Part shown: positions 11,156-25,020 of the stretch, piece by piece | How positions within the stretch are numbered: the first letter of the stretch is position 1 | Layout of the letters: every line of letters begins with the position of its first letter | Origin: Mesodorylaimus sp. YZB2_4 | Taxonomy: Eukaryota > Nematoda > Enoplea > Dorylaimida > Dorylaimidae | Assembly: GCA_030248295.1 (NCBI GenBank) | Contig: JASANH010001563.1 | Coordinates: 806,001 to 870,000, forward strand | DNA: 64,000 nucleotides | Reading direction: 5' to 3' | Translations under genes and position numbers: made by a program | Notes under the pieces: generated by a model | Databases searched by the model: none | What the model was told of the DNA's origin: nothing | Seen by the model: only the letters and a program-made list of their open reading frames with translations

Positions 11156-13088
11156 CGATTAGTGCAGTGAAACAGTTTATATACCTACGTACAATACTAC
11201 AGCTTGCATATTGTCCAGCGTAATGAATATGATTTACATGGCCCTTAATGTTTATCAGAAGAGTTGCCCTACGTAGTGGACGCATTGTATGTATGCCGCA
11301 AGCTAACCGCTGACAGCACGGGCACGGACGATCTGATATATTATCAACTCTTCAGTCGCTGATCACCATTGCTGCCATGATGTTCGCCACAGGCTGATTA
11401 TGAGACCTGTGGCTGGAAAGCTTCAAACGTGATTTGCTTTTTTCCGTAAACCTTTTTCATTGCCTTTGTGGGCTTTTCGGCCCCCTAAAATGAGACATTT
11501 TCGACTTTCACTCTTTTTTACTCGACGTTGAAATATACTAGAGATCAGCAAGAAGTCTAAGGAAGACGTGATATGTGCCCCATCTATCACTTCTGAAAAG
11601 GGCAGCAGTTGTTTGTTGATTATTTCTTTCCCACCGTTGAGTGAAGGCTATGGAGAGCACAACGCTTTGCGAAAGTAAAGTTTGCTCAGCTTGAAGCTCG
11701 TTGATCGCCTGTGTGCTATGTCAAGACGCTTGAGAAAATAACCCTGTCTGGATTGAGGCGTCTTGATTGGTCATGCTAGCTCAGGGCGCTTTTACCCTTT
11801 GTCTTACGAATCTTTTAGGCAAGTAGATCTGAGCTCAGTGATCGATCAAGTAGCGTGCAGATGAGATGCTGTAACAACTTCTCAACCCGGGCGCAGCTGG
11901 CATTTCTTGAGCCTGATTATTGAATAAGGGTGCGAGCTGGATACGAATCCATTAGGCAGCCATATCAAATGGCAAGCTTTGGTTATGAATTCCAAATGGG
12001 TGTCAAGAATGTGAATTTCTACCGACCTCAGATTAGAAAACGCAAACCAAACAGCACCACAGAGCACGGAAAGGCCCACCTAAACAGTTAACTGTGCCGG
12101 GAATGTCTCGCTGATCGTCTCTGTATCACCAACGCGTAAATAGCTATACTGCCAGAGCCACAGTTTCGCTTTTGGTACTGTAGTCTTAGAATGCAGGCTC
12201 GACAAAGCCATGGGGTACCAGCTTCTTGCCTTCCTCAGCGTTCATGTGAACTTTTCACACCAACTCTTGCACTCACGACGGACGTATAGCCTCACTTTGT
12301 ATGCGCTGCACTTACTTCGTTAGATTCACTACTCCGAGAGTGTGACCTCTCAATTGTTCAAGCGACAAATCTCACAATCGGATGTTCACACCCGTGCCTA
12401 CTCGTGTTTTTCTGACTGCTGTCACGTGCAGTGGTCATTTTCTCAAGCCCCCTTCGCTAGCTCGTTGTCAGCCGAGGCGACGGTCTTGATTAAACACGAG
12501 TGGAGAACACGAGCACAAGTGCCTAATCACATTCATTCAGATCGGGAATGAACTTTTGACTAATCAAAAGCGGGGAGACAGGCCGGTCCGTCAAACTAGG
12601 CCCTAGAAGGAAACGTGGAAAGGAGGCGTACGTGGAGAAAAGGCACCAAGCAGAACTAGTTGTTGGCTGACTAAGAATGCGAATAGGAGGCGTGCTGAGA
12701 AAATTTTTCGACACGGCTTCTAGCTTGTTCGAAGCTGGCGAGTAAATTGATGAAAGGTGGAAGAAACGACGGATAAGTGACTGACTAGGAGAGAAATACC
12801 CGTTTTTCTTTTCGCACTACACAGGCTCACACTCGCTCCTCCTCTTGGCCCGCCCTTGCTCTCCTCACTCGCACCTTTCTCCTGTTCAAGTCTACTTTGG
12901 CCGATGTAAGATTATTGAACACAAAGAAGATTGTGGAAGAAGCAGCTGCTTTTCTGTTTATGATTGAAAGCTGGCCGAAGAAATCGAAATGGCGTAGATG
13001 CCTCGTTGGTGGGCTGGGTGTAAGGTGCCTCTGGCGGACACCTGTATCATGTAAGGAATCATAGCAATTGCTCACGTTCGCCATTGCC
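11156..13088. other. Intergenic, mostly featureless
   Basis: A short exon-like frame at 11259-11362 (after TTTATCAG, ending in TGA) needs a phase 1 donor that the synaptotagmin does not offer, so I do not attach it. Nothing else is recognisable. Confidence 0.4.
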
Positions 13089-14698
13089 ATGGTCCGTGTG
13101 ACTAATTTCGGACTGACTACTTTGGTACTTATTTGTGGAACGTGTCCTCTGATTTGGTCTAAAGGGATTATTCTATATGGAAAAGGGAAGGTCGTGGCTG
13201 GCAAGAAGACCACGCCGAGTGCGACTTACGATGATTCGGACGAGCCAAGTGAGAAATTTCAGTTCGCCTTATTCACTCCGACTGCACGAATTGGCACAGC
13301 TTCGGATAGTTTTGACAAGTTTAGTCAACAGGCGATTAGTGCCCGACTGGTGGGTCATGGCAGACAGAGGACTTACTACTTTATGCAAGAGAGGAAGACT
13401 TACGAGACTGAATGGATGGTAAGCAGATGTGTGACGGGCCGATATGATGAGGGCTTGGTGAAACTCAGGAGGCTGGATCAGACGAAATGCCAGAGCCGTA
13501 GTGCCACATTTTACCCGCTCCTCAAATTTATGTCCTCGAGACCAAGACCATGTTTCAGAGTGGAAGCAACTTCGGCAAAGAGACTATGAACACGAATTCT
13601 AGAATACAAAGTTACCGTAATCAAGGCCCGACTGAAGCAGTGTTGTCTGTCTTGTCCCTTAGATTGCACACTAGCGGACAGGTCATGATTATGTCAGCAC
13701 ACCGCAGTCTATTAGAAATGGCCACTTGTGCTCAGTCATGTTTCGGGACATCACCAAACATATGTACCTACTGTATACTTCTCTTACTTCTCACTACACG
13801 CTCTTCTCTTACACCCACTGAGCATCATGACCAACCGTGTGATGTGCGGCACAAGCTGCATTGGGGACATCCTGAGAAAGAACATCTAATCAGTATCCCT
13901 TAAACCATAAAGACCCACATTATAACACGTGCTGCAGGGAGAACTCCTCGGATTCTCATGGCTCATATTCCCCATTTCAGACCGATTGGAATGTGTGCCA
14001 AGCGGAGGCCAAAGCGTGGCAATTGCACCCCACTGGGGGTTTCCTATTTGCAGATTCCGAACAGCAAGTGACCATTTACTTTCTGTGAGTCTTATCTCCC
14101 TTTGCACATGCTGTTTGGAGTAGCTGGCATCAGATACGTTGATTTTCAGGTGCGATCAATATTGCTGCGGCACTCGATGCTGCGATTTGAATGTGATCTT
14201 TCTGGTTTGTATGATGTGAGTGAGGAGGGGCTATCGGGAAGGACACGGCAGGACGTATGTAGGGTCAGAAGGAGCAGTCACCTTCTGACCCTACATTTAA
14301 ATTTGAATTTCCCGCCAAAAGGCGGGAAAATCACCAGTGTATCACTACATTCTTAGAATATCTACTGTAAATGTGTCGTAATCCTACGTTGATACTCTGG
14401 CGAGGTGCCAGTCGTACCGCTCTTGCCGTTGCCACAGGCACAACAGTCTCCAATGCTCAGCGTACGGACAGTTTCAAATTTCAGATTCTTCGTCATGCTG
14501 GGACTGTCAATCATAACCTGGGGATGCTGTCGATACGGCCGTCGTCACTGGCGGCGTACCAAAGAAGTCGTGGAGGACGAGGAGTTCGTCGACGCTGAAG
14601 AATTTTTCCAACCGTCTGCCCTACATAAGGCGTCCACTGTTCATGAGGATGGGAGTGTATCACTCAAGGTGTACAATGGTGATGATGTCAGACTGTGA
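13089..14698 (+). CDS. Shisa/WBP1-like cysteine-rich one-pass membrane protein
   Basis: Four exons (13089-13418, 13981-14084, 14150-14208, 14472-14698) give 239 residues. A signal peptide (about residues 1-24) is followed by a polar luminal region, then DQYCCGTRCCD, a hydrophobic segment of about 23 residues and a WGCC juxtamembrane motif. The tail is acidic (KEVVEDEEFVDAEEFF). The CCGxxCC pair just before a membrane helix is the hallmark of the six-cysteine transmembrane adaptor superfamily (Shisa, WBP1, VOPP1, CYYR1); members bind WW-domain and trafficking proteins. The PY motif that recruits WW domains in WBP1 is not seen here. AATAAA overlaps the last base of the stop codon. The exon 3 donor (GTATGA at 14209) was chosen by phase. 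Confidence 0.6.
14258..14295. repeat. Perfect 15-bp intronic hairpin
   Basis: TGTAGGGTCAGAAGG pairs perfectly with CCTTCTGACCCTACA across an 8-base loop. It lies inside intron 3 of the cysteine-rich gene. A second small palindrome (CCCGCCAAAAGGCGGG) follows at about 14310. Confidence 0.8.
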
Positions 14699-14703
14699 AT
14701 AAA
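14698..14703 (+). promoter_or_regulatory. Polyadenylation signal overlapping the stop codon
   Basis: The TGA at 14696-14698 runs straight into AATAAA, so the 3' untranslated region would be extremely short. Confidence 0.5.
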
Positions 14704-15039
14704 GTGGGGTTGGCATGCAAGCACACCCGTTGACTGCCCCTTCGCTATCACCATGTTTCATAGCCAGAGCAAAGGCAAAGGTTTCCCAATATGACATACC
14801 CACCAATCACCACAGCTTGGATTTACCCAAGCGTCGAGATTTTATTACTATCCTTACCATGAATTTTGTCAACAAAAATTTAAAATAGAAAACAATGAAG
14901 CTTCATATCGCATTTAATGAAAAATTACTAATTTTATAAGATAACCCACAGTCGAAGCCATCCAAAAGGCCAAAAATCTGATCACTCTCTCGATAATCCA
15001 CACCCGCACATCTGTCATGTCTTTTTATGGCGATATAAC

Positions 15040-16594
<1,555 letters not shown>

Positions 16595-17447
16595 CCTCGG
16601 TTCGCTCAATAAAAAAGGCCTGGAAGAACAAACCAAATGTTTTTGGTGCTTGGGTAAGTGTGTCAGTAGCTAGGCCTAGATACTGGTGGTACTGTACAGC
16701 AAGTACCCAACTCCAAAAACCCACCATGTGTATACGCAGGCCAAGGCAAAACTACATCTATAGGCCTATAGGCCTATACAGTAGTGCCGCTACTTTAAAG
16801 CCCAAAGTATAGTACGATGCGATGCGTCAAATAAGCGTGCGATGCGACACGTTCGGGCCTGCAAAAAAGGGCCTAAAACGCGCATCGCAGCTTTTTGCGC
16901 ATCGCGCTACCCCCTTAACAGTAATTGAATGTCAACTTTGACGCTCTACCTACTTACCTATCAGTTTCAGTTGCTGCTGATCCCTCCGGATCTGATAAAG
17001 GAAATGTGTCAATTGTTGAAGACTATCAAATCTCGACAAACTGAACACTTCAGAGATTTTATTCTATCTATCCGTTTGAGGGCGGGATTCTGTTCTAATA
17101 TTTGACGAAGGAAGGGGGCGCTCGCCCAGCTGGGATACTGTAAGCATCCTTCGCGCACACCACGTATGATGTTTAGGTAGCACGTATCACGCGCTAAATT
17201 TAAAACTACATGGTATGCCGCATTCTTTTAAGTTCAATTCGACCTTCGGTTTTACAGCGAATGTCTATCGCTCATTTGAAAATATGACTATATTCGGGAG
17301 ATGTTTTGAGATATTTTTACTTGAAAACGAATTTCTAACTCTGTTAGACGAAATCACGCTATGGTATCAACATGGCAACTGAAAATACATAGGCAAGTAT
17401 CTAAAGTACGAGACACCCGTAGGAAGAACGTGCTGTACCGATGTGGA
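16595..17447. other. Intergenic between PRPS and the EGF/SEA gene
   Basis: Contains a short CCTATAGGCCTATA palindromic run near 16760 and some CGATGCG repeats near 16820-16900. No gene or promoter element is recognised. Confidence 0.4.
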
Positions 17448-20400
17448 TTAATTGTGGGTACCGTTTCGTTTGAACGTACTGACACTGACTTCGGATACAG
17501 CATACGGACAAGGCCCATCGCCATTCTTGTAGGGCGGAGATGGCAAGTCGGTGAAACTTGTGCGTAACGGACCTGTAAATGGAAGAGTGATGGGACGATA
17601 GACGGCCGTCAAGTGTGAAAGTAGGAGCCAGAACAAGCCGAATCCCTCGACAGCTTACAGGCGTACTCACCCGACAGCTTCCTTTCACCTGTGCCACCGA
17701 CTCCATAAACGTTGCGCGTAACTTCATGGAAGTTGAAGACCTAGAGAACACGTCATTGCACAATGCAGTGAAACAAGCTTCATTCCCATACCTCATCTTC
17801 CACAGATGGTCTGACCGTTGGTTTCTTTTTGCATTGCCGCCTGATGACTTGGACAATAGTGAAGAGTAAGACGCATATGACAACACCAAGACCAATGCCG
17901 ATGCCGAATCCAATCCAGCTCCACCTAAAAAGTTTTGTTAGGGCACTCAAAGTACAACTGCGACGCGCACTCACTCAATCTCGACCCCTCCGATGGTCCA
18001 CACTTGCGCCAACCTCGCCGTCCTTAACTTCGTTGAGCAATCGCTGCCTGAATATCCGTCATCGCACCTGCAAAGGGAGCATCGATAGCAGACAATCAAG
18101 GCTGAGAACACTGATTTGCTGAATGCCTGCAGGACATAACATGCACGCAATAATGTACCAAAATACTGTAGCGCAGTCAAAGTAATTCGAACAAATATAG
18201 ATAGAATCCAATATTATCAAAGCGTACAGTGCTTACTCGCAAACCGTGGTACTGTTGTCCTGGGAGGCTGCGCAGGTTCCGTGTTGACTGCAGAAGGCGC
18301 ATGCAGTACGTGACTGCAACGGACAGACCATCTCGGGCTCGATGGATGAATTGTCGGGGCACAAACACTGATAGCCATTTGCAGAAGCCTTGACACAAAT
18401 GGCTGGTGGAAGACATCTGTGCATTAGCAAGGCGCATTCGTCAACATCTTGCGGTCCTATAAAGGAAAAACGGCTGGGTACATGGAAGATGCACCAGTCC
18501 AGTTTTTAACTAAGATGGTCTAACCATGCGGAGAACTTGTAAAGCAGGCAAGAAGGCGTCTCTCCACTTGAATCATGTCGAGATAAACTATGTTTTGTTT
18601 AACTTTTTGAGGCCAAGGGGCGTTTCGCTAGCTGGTAAGCAGTCAAACTCAACATAAAAAGCAAGGCTTTGCTGGGACCAGCACACACAGCAACGTACAT
18701 CTGCGTGTTGCGTGCCCCCAATAGGGGTCCACACGAGGGCATCCTGAACTGGACACTGATTTCCTCAGACGATGGCGGGTGGGCTTTGAACCCTATCGGT
18801 GTTCGACAGTCGAGACTCTCCTCGTTTCTCTCCACTCGGAGCGCTTCTACGGTACCGGGTGAGTCATCCACGACCTGACATGCAAGGTCAGCGGGTTTGT
18901 GGCTCGCAAACCGACCTATGTCACCAGGACGGACCGGACTTCAAACCGGGACGAGCCCAGCCTCTTGCTACCAAGCAATACGAGTAGACGAGAGCCGAAC
19001 AACTGCACACCGCTGTTGCGTCTCAAGGTTAAGTAGCCAGCCAGGTGAAAGGCGACAGTGTTGAGGCTGTTATCTAAATAGTAAAAGACCGCTTACTCAA
19101 ACAGATTTCACCCGTCGTCCTGGTCCCTTTGACGGCCTTTCTTCGCACATCCACATAGCCATTCAAACATTGACATTCGGAGCCAGCTCCTTGAATCACG
19201 CACGTTGCATTCTTCCGATCGCACTCTGAGTGCTTGTTCAGGCAGTAATCCATAAGACATTGTGGTCCACCAGTGATGCTAGCAATCGTGGATGTGTGAC
19301 TTTTGTCTTGTGATGAAGAGATGTCGATGAAACCGACCTTGCATTTGCAGACGTAGCCATCGGCATTGTCGAATGGAATGCAATCGGAGAAAGCTGGGCA
19401 TGAGTTGCTGTCCGGGGCAGCACACGGGCCTGCAACGATCCAAGAACCGACTTGGTTGCAAGTAAGAAAGCATGGATGGGATGACGATAAGACCGCATGG
19501 TCTGGCATTGCTAGCATCGTACAGTATGACGCACGCTGATGGCATAGCCAGCTATAGAGTCCAGCTGTCAGCAAGCCAGTGCCATAATCCGGACACGATG
19601 GCGGCTGTGATAGCATCCTTCAGTGCCATGCATTTGACTTCTGTTTTCACTTCAAATTTTTTTTATAACTGATTTTCTTATAACATCCTGACGGAATGGC
19701 AGCACACTCTTCTGATCATCACGGGGGGTGGGCTGGTATACAAAAGATTAGTGCAAAAAAGAAATGGCGCGAAAGCTCAAAGTCACCCTGCTAACCCCCA
19801 TAAAACTTTGTGCACAGACCGGATGGTCGCACAGAACATTTAAAAAATCGGAAAGAACGAATGGTGCTCACAATCAGACACTCCAGGGGACATGCCAGTG
19901 GTTTCTGCCTCGCCTGGAGAGAGTGCTTCGAGCAGTCAACGAAGGCAACGAAGCTGTCCACACGCTTGTTACTTACAAGAGCAAATCCTTCCAGCTTTCG
20001 CGGGATCCAAATCCTTGCATCCGAGTGCGCATTGGCACCTCGGTCGATCCTCCACCACAATGCACAGTCCATCACGTGGGCAATTATTACCGTGACATTG
20101 CGCGGGTTGCTGATCACGATCAGCCACCAGAGACAGCCCTCCCAGTGAGTAATCGAATTTTGTTGAGATGATGCGCAAGATTTCGTCGTAAACCCGCTCT
20201 TCACTGGGCGCGTTTCCGTCAGCGACCAGTCGTAATGTGAACTCAACCCATAAACCGCCTTTGCTTAGGCTCACATTTACGTCGACGGGACGCAGGACTT
20301 TTTCGACTGATAAACGAATGAAACTGGCGAAAAATGGTGACTGTTGGAGGACGTTGAGCATCTGGAAAGAAAAAACACAGTTGCGAGTTGAGCTGAGAAA

Positions 20401-21170
20401 TGGGAGGCGTGGAGGAAGCTGCAATGAGATATACAGGACATTGCGCCTGGGGCACCAAATAATGTCCTGTAGGGGATATAGCGGATCCAAGGAAATTACG
20501 ACTCTGCATATATGCAAAAAAGCAGTCTTACCCCACTTTCGAACTGACTAGCGAAATTGGAATAAGTAGGGCTGTTCTCATCAACATAACTGTAGTTGTA
20601 CAGCAGTGGTCCAGTTGGCTGCTGACGAGCGAGGAGCAGTGGGAATGTCATCTGCTTGTAATCTGAAACGAAAGCGGCTCTTTGCTCGAGCTTATGAGCT
20701 GATTTGGAGCATTGAAAATGGGATATAGTAGGTCAGAGGTGGGGGAGTATAACATTCACGAATGCTGATGCTCGCAATCCACGGTCAGTGCACACACTAA
20801 AGGTAGGTTCTCTGACTTTACTACTTATCTTATCTCCAGTGATTCAAAGAGCCCCCACTCCTCTTACCAGTTCACCCCATATCCACTCGAAGGCAGCGGC
20901 CGTTCTCTCACAGTCCCTCACCCTCACCTCACCTGTACACTTTTCGCTCTCGTTTCTCCTGTCCTTTTTGTCAGGGCACTCGCAAACGAACAACTTTGGC
21001 GAGCACACTTCGTCCAACTCTATTCGACAGATAGTGTTTCCACAGGCGATGGCCGAATTTGTCGTGCTCGTATTAACAGACAATGTGTCATCGTCGTATT
21101 GAGCAGTACTGCTAATGTTTTGCGATTGAGCGCCTAGAATGGGGCGTACTGTACTGATCTTGACTGGCAT
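17448..21170 (-). CDS. EGF/SEA-domain transmembrane adhesion protein (MUP-4/MUA-3-like), 5' end not resolved
   Basis: Minus-strand exons: about 21138-20933, 20662-20532, 20361-19977, 19429-19097, 18456-18237, 18067-17975, 17924-17792, 17740-17671 and 17572-17448, with compatible phases. N to C: a cysteine-bearing region; a SEA domain (from MTFPLLLARQQ to about LSLVADRDQ); several EGF modules, including a calcium-binding one that starts DVDECALL; a final EGF with GYSGSDC; a transmembrane helix (IGFGIGIGLGVVICVLLF); an RRQCKKK stop-transfer; and a cytoplasmic tail of about 90 residues ending STFKRNGTHN. EGF plus SEA plus one membrane pass is the plan of nematode MUP-4/MUA-3, which link epidermis and muscle to cuticle at fibrous organelles. 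No von Willebrand A domain is seen here. An alternative short tail arises if the intron after 17792 is retained (VEDEVWE then stop). First exons and signal peptide were not identified. Confidence 0.65.
18650..19025 (-). repeat. tRNA-derived SINE (family B), in intron of the EGF/SEA gene
   Basis: Aligns by eye with 24655-25020 over about 350 bases, sharing GATGGCGGGTGGGCT, GGTGTTCGACAG and GTTTGCGA(G/A)CC-type blocks. The tRNA-like end lies at the high-coordinate side, so the element reads on the minus strand. This copy is the more decayed. Confidence 0.7.
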
Positions 21171-23929
21171 CGACTACCGATTTCGTATCAGTCCCAAAAC
21201 TATTTCTTTTAAGTTCAAATTATTATACAAGATCGAGTTAATGTTGATTATTGTTAGATCAAAGGTCAGATTCAGCTCTTTTACACAACATGGCCTCAAT
21301 TGAAAATACCTATCGATTTCGATTTCGTAGCAGTCCCAAATTTCATTTACCTTGGACCATTAGTAAAACCAATAAAGCTAAAGTCCACAATTCCATGCAA
21401 ACGGATTCCATCCTCCTACGTCCAGCAGGCGCGACAGCAGTAACAGGCCGTTGAGGAGACGAGGTGATGGCCGAGGCCGAGCACAAAATGCAGTATCTGA
21501 AAAATGGGTTTAGCACAATAAGAGTATCCTCGGAGTGCAGTCACCTTGTTTCCAATATCATAATCTCCAAACATAACTTGTCCATTCAAATGTCTAAGTA
21601 GGTATAAAATAACGTCCCAACCGGTTCTGCGCCCCACCCACCGCGTACACGCTCCAAGAGTATGAATAGTCAGTGTGTTGACGGGGGCAAGTAATGGGCG
21701 TTTTGTATGAATCAGTGCGTTCAACCGTCTTCAATCTTGCACAAGGCGGAAAGAAGACCAAGTCACAGTTGACATATACAAAGTTGGTTAGATGCAGTGT
21801 ACAAGTTTTTCTCATGCTCTTTTCGCTCTTGGCTCTTGGTACGACGACACGCATTTTAGAACCCCGAGTGCTACTATGGACTAATGTCGAGAAGATAAAT
21901 ATGTAGACGACGGCTGGACACACCGAGACCCAGGGTGTCGTTGAAAAGTAGAATATTGTGGCACTTCACATCATGCCTCCTCTTTCCTCGTGTTTGGCCT
22001 AGCCCGAGTAAAAGAACTCGTTACGTAATTTCTCACGAGGAATGCAGGACGGTGGAGAAGGAGGGGGAGAAGTTGTCGAGACAAACTTTTCACGTGTTTG
22101 CCTTAGGATGGTGCCCCAAACGTGCACGTGCAATGTTTGCATTCGAATTCTCCGGACTAAACGAGCACGCATAGAATTTGTGAATAGGTTTTTGAAATGC
22201 ACAAAAGGATCATGTTAGCCGAAGAAACAGAGATTACTAGGAAACGACTTCAAGGCATCCTGGTTCGTTGGCGGGACAGAAAAAGATTGATGATCAAAAA
22301 AAGATGGCAAATAGGGAAAGGAGGGCCAGAGAACGTACAGCACAACTACGCGTACATTAGGGGGTGTTACGGACGAATAAAGTCTCGTAGTATAAATTAG
22401 CATTAAATAGCTTCGTGCTCCCTGTTGAGAGCAAGCAAAACAAATGGCTATGGGAAGAGATTGCCTGCTTGCCAGTGACCGCGACAAGAATACTCACTCG
22501 GTCAGGAACGTTAGAGGATGGCACAAACAACCACTACAAAGGAGGAAGATCTAAAATAGTCGTCATCTCATCATCAGAAACGCGGTACATCAGGGATGTT
22601 GCACCAGAAGGCTGGCCAAACGTCTAAAGTGTACCTTTTAACACACCTAATGTCTAGCTATTCTTATCTTGATGGGAACAAGGCTCGTTCTGTTAACATA
22701 GCTCTTACCTAATAATACCTGAGAATAAACTTTGCGATGAAGTTAGACACCCAGCCCGTCATTTTAATTCAAATCAACGCTCCATTACCCAGCTTATTTC
22801 ATGCTCGCTTAAGAAAACTCCAGATTGCGTACAGCCTCCAGAACAAGGTCGACTGCTTTGCCTAGGAGCCTTCCAGACGCATTATCACATCTGTGCATTT
22901 CTGATCAGCTTCAGTAGTTTCGTGCACTTGCTCTTCTGGCGCCGAGCATATTTCCAAGGTACGCGAAACGCGCCCAGCTTATATCCCGTGTTGCAGATCA
23001 ATCACTGCTAGCAAAGTTTTTCTTAGCAAGCAGCTTGGAATAAATGGGGAGTAAAAGACAAATTCGTACTTTGGAAGTGAAACGACCCTGCTCTGACGTG
23101 CCAGCTGCTGCAAAAGCTTGCTACTGTTTATGTACGGGGTTGGAATGAACAGGAGTTAAGAGAATGATGCTATGAGCTAAATACCTTTTGTTGTGCGTGT
23201 CCACGGTGCGGTACCTTCTAATGTTTGAGCACGCTGGGATCTTTGCTCTGCAAACACGTGAATGTCTAGTGTGATTTTTGTGGGGTTCGATGCTCCGTGA
23301 AGTCCATGTTTTCTGATATGTAAGCAGTTATAAGGGTGTCTTACACACCTCCTTATATGTGTATGACAGCTACTGGATCTACTGTATGACTGAACAACTG
23401 ATAAGGACAGGCAGTGGCATCGTGTAGATTGAGTCAGTTCATCAGCACAGCCCAAATGTACAGCCTGGCTCTTCTCATGTCCCTCCCATTTTTTTACGAC
23501 TGCGCGAGCCGCATTGCGTCCTTCTCTTATAGCCTTATCATGGCGAGTAGGTCTTATCAGTAATTCATCAATTGTTTATCATTCGCTAGCGATGTTGGCC
23601 AATGAGCTGAGGCATAATTTATCGACGGAGGGCAGGACTGCGGTGTTGCACTAAATTCACGCATAACACTTTGGATGGCATGATAGGCCAGGTAGGTACG
23701 ACTTGGTCAAAAACTACGCTTTCTAAAGCTTTAGATAGGACTAGTCTAATGATTCATAAGCAGGAATTTTTCATTTTCTTGAGGTGCAAGTTTATCATCT
23801 TATCAGTGGTGACATCAGCAAAGGACAGGAAAAGCGATAGAAAAGGAGACGTTGATTCGGGTTGGCAAGTTGAAGAAGACGAAAGACGTGGTGACACTAG
23901 AGCGAAGACAGGAATTGGCAGGAAGAGAA
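21171..23929. other. Intergenic or upstream exons of the EGF/SEA gene
   Basis: A signal-peptide-like start (MCPAVVYIFIFSTLVHSS, minus strand, ending at 21923) and an exon-like piece at 21591-21545 (QVMFGDYDIGNK before a GTGACT donor) might be 5' exons of a minus-strand gene, but I could not join them in phase. From 21930 to 23929 I see only short unrelated frames. Confidence 0.3.
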
Positions 23930-24416
23930 ATGGGCTCGAGTGAATCGAAATCGTCGTACAAGCTGCGTTATGCTGCTTCGCCAAAGTCAGAGACGATGCG
24001 CGGTGCACGGTTCAGACTATTTGATATTGACCAACGGAGAGAGCAGGAACTCCAGGAAGAGCGGAGGCAGCATCTGGAGAATAATTTGAATGTTGCAAGT
24101 AAGGATAGCAGAAAGCCTATAGCCTCGAGGTTCTACAGTAGATCGCCAAGGCTTAATGCACAAGCTGGCTTTGTATACTCTGGAACCGTCGGTCTGGACG
24201 GATTACATTTGTAACAAATTGCCTATGGCCCTTCGTGGAAGAATTTATCCTAGTAGAAATCTACGACCTCTTCAAACCTCTGTTTTCTCACAGGATCTTC
24301 AACCGACGCCCGCTATGCCCAAGCTAATGGTCAACAGGAACGTCGCGGCAAATAATCTGTTGTACTTACATCCGTCCAAGAAAGTGGAACCACGATCCTT
24401 CGAAGACTGCTTGTAA
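23930..24416 (+). CDS. Possible small N-myristoylated protein, function unknown
   Basis: The ATG at 23930 starts MGSSESKSS, a good N-myristoylation signal (MGxxxS). A charged, helical segment rich in E, R and Q follows (RREQELQEERRQHLENN). Unspliced, the frame runs to TAA near 24214. With a plausible intron 24173-24293 (GTATAC ... TCTCACAG) it continues in phase for 40 more residues to 24416, ending RSFEDCL. I recognise no family. The coding call rests on composition and splice logic only, and the weak donor is the main doubt. Confidence 0.4.
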
Positions 24417-24654
24417 ATACTGTGTTATTAAGATAGGATCGTGCGCAAGCTACGTTTTAGAACAGTCAAATCTATTAGCGTATATCATGCGTAGATTAGA
24501 ATATACAGTACGCGAGGTCAAAGTAAAATGGAGTTGATTCTGACGTTACGTAACTCGAGTGCCATTGTGATTCCGGCTCGTAGGGGTAGTACACCATCAC
24601 TCGACAAAAGACTCACAATCAGCATTGCCTATAGCCGTTCGGTCAAACCTTATT

Positions 24655-25020
24655 AGCTTGGCTGTGCGGGGACAAGCACATACAGCAGCGTCCCTCTGCG
24701 TGTCTGAGAGCACCTCCACGCGGACTGGACTGGACTAGACTTTGACTTCCTCGGACGATGGCGGGTGGGCTGTGAACCCTGTCGGTGTTCGACAGCCGAG
24801 ACTGTCTCCTCGTCTGGCTTCCGTCTCCACTCGGAACACCTCGATGATACCGGTTGAGTCACCCACTGCCTGGCGTGCAAGGTCCGGGAGGGTTTATGTT
24901 TCGCAAACCGACCTCCATCACCGGGGATCGAACCCGGGACGAGTCCAGCCACTCGCCCCCAAGCAATACGGAGAGGCGAATGCCAAACCGCTGCACCACC
25001 GCGACCGCCTCAACATTGAC
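24655..25020 (-). repeat. tRNA-derived SINE (family B), better copy
   Basis: The reverse strand begins GCGGTCGCGGTGGTGCAGCG (A-box-like) and carries CCGGGTTCGATCCCCGG (T-arm/B box). A non-tRNA body of about 250 bases follows. Same family as 18650-19025. Confidence 0.75.

Noticed and set aside
11259-11362. A further last exon of the extended synaptotagmin
   Set aside because: Needs a phase 1 GT donor; the last synaptotagmin exon offers none, and it already ends in a stop in a plausible place.
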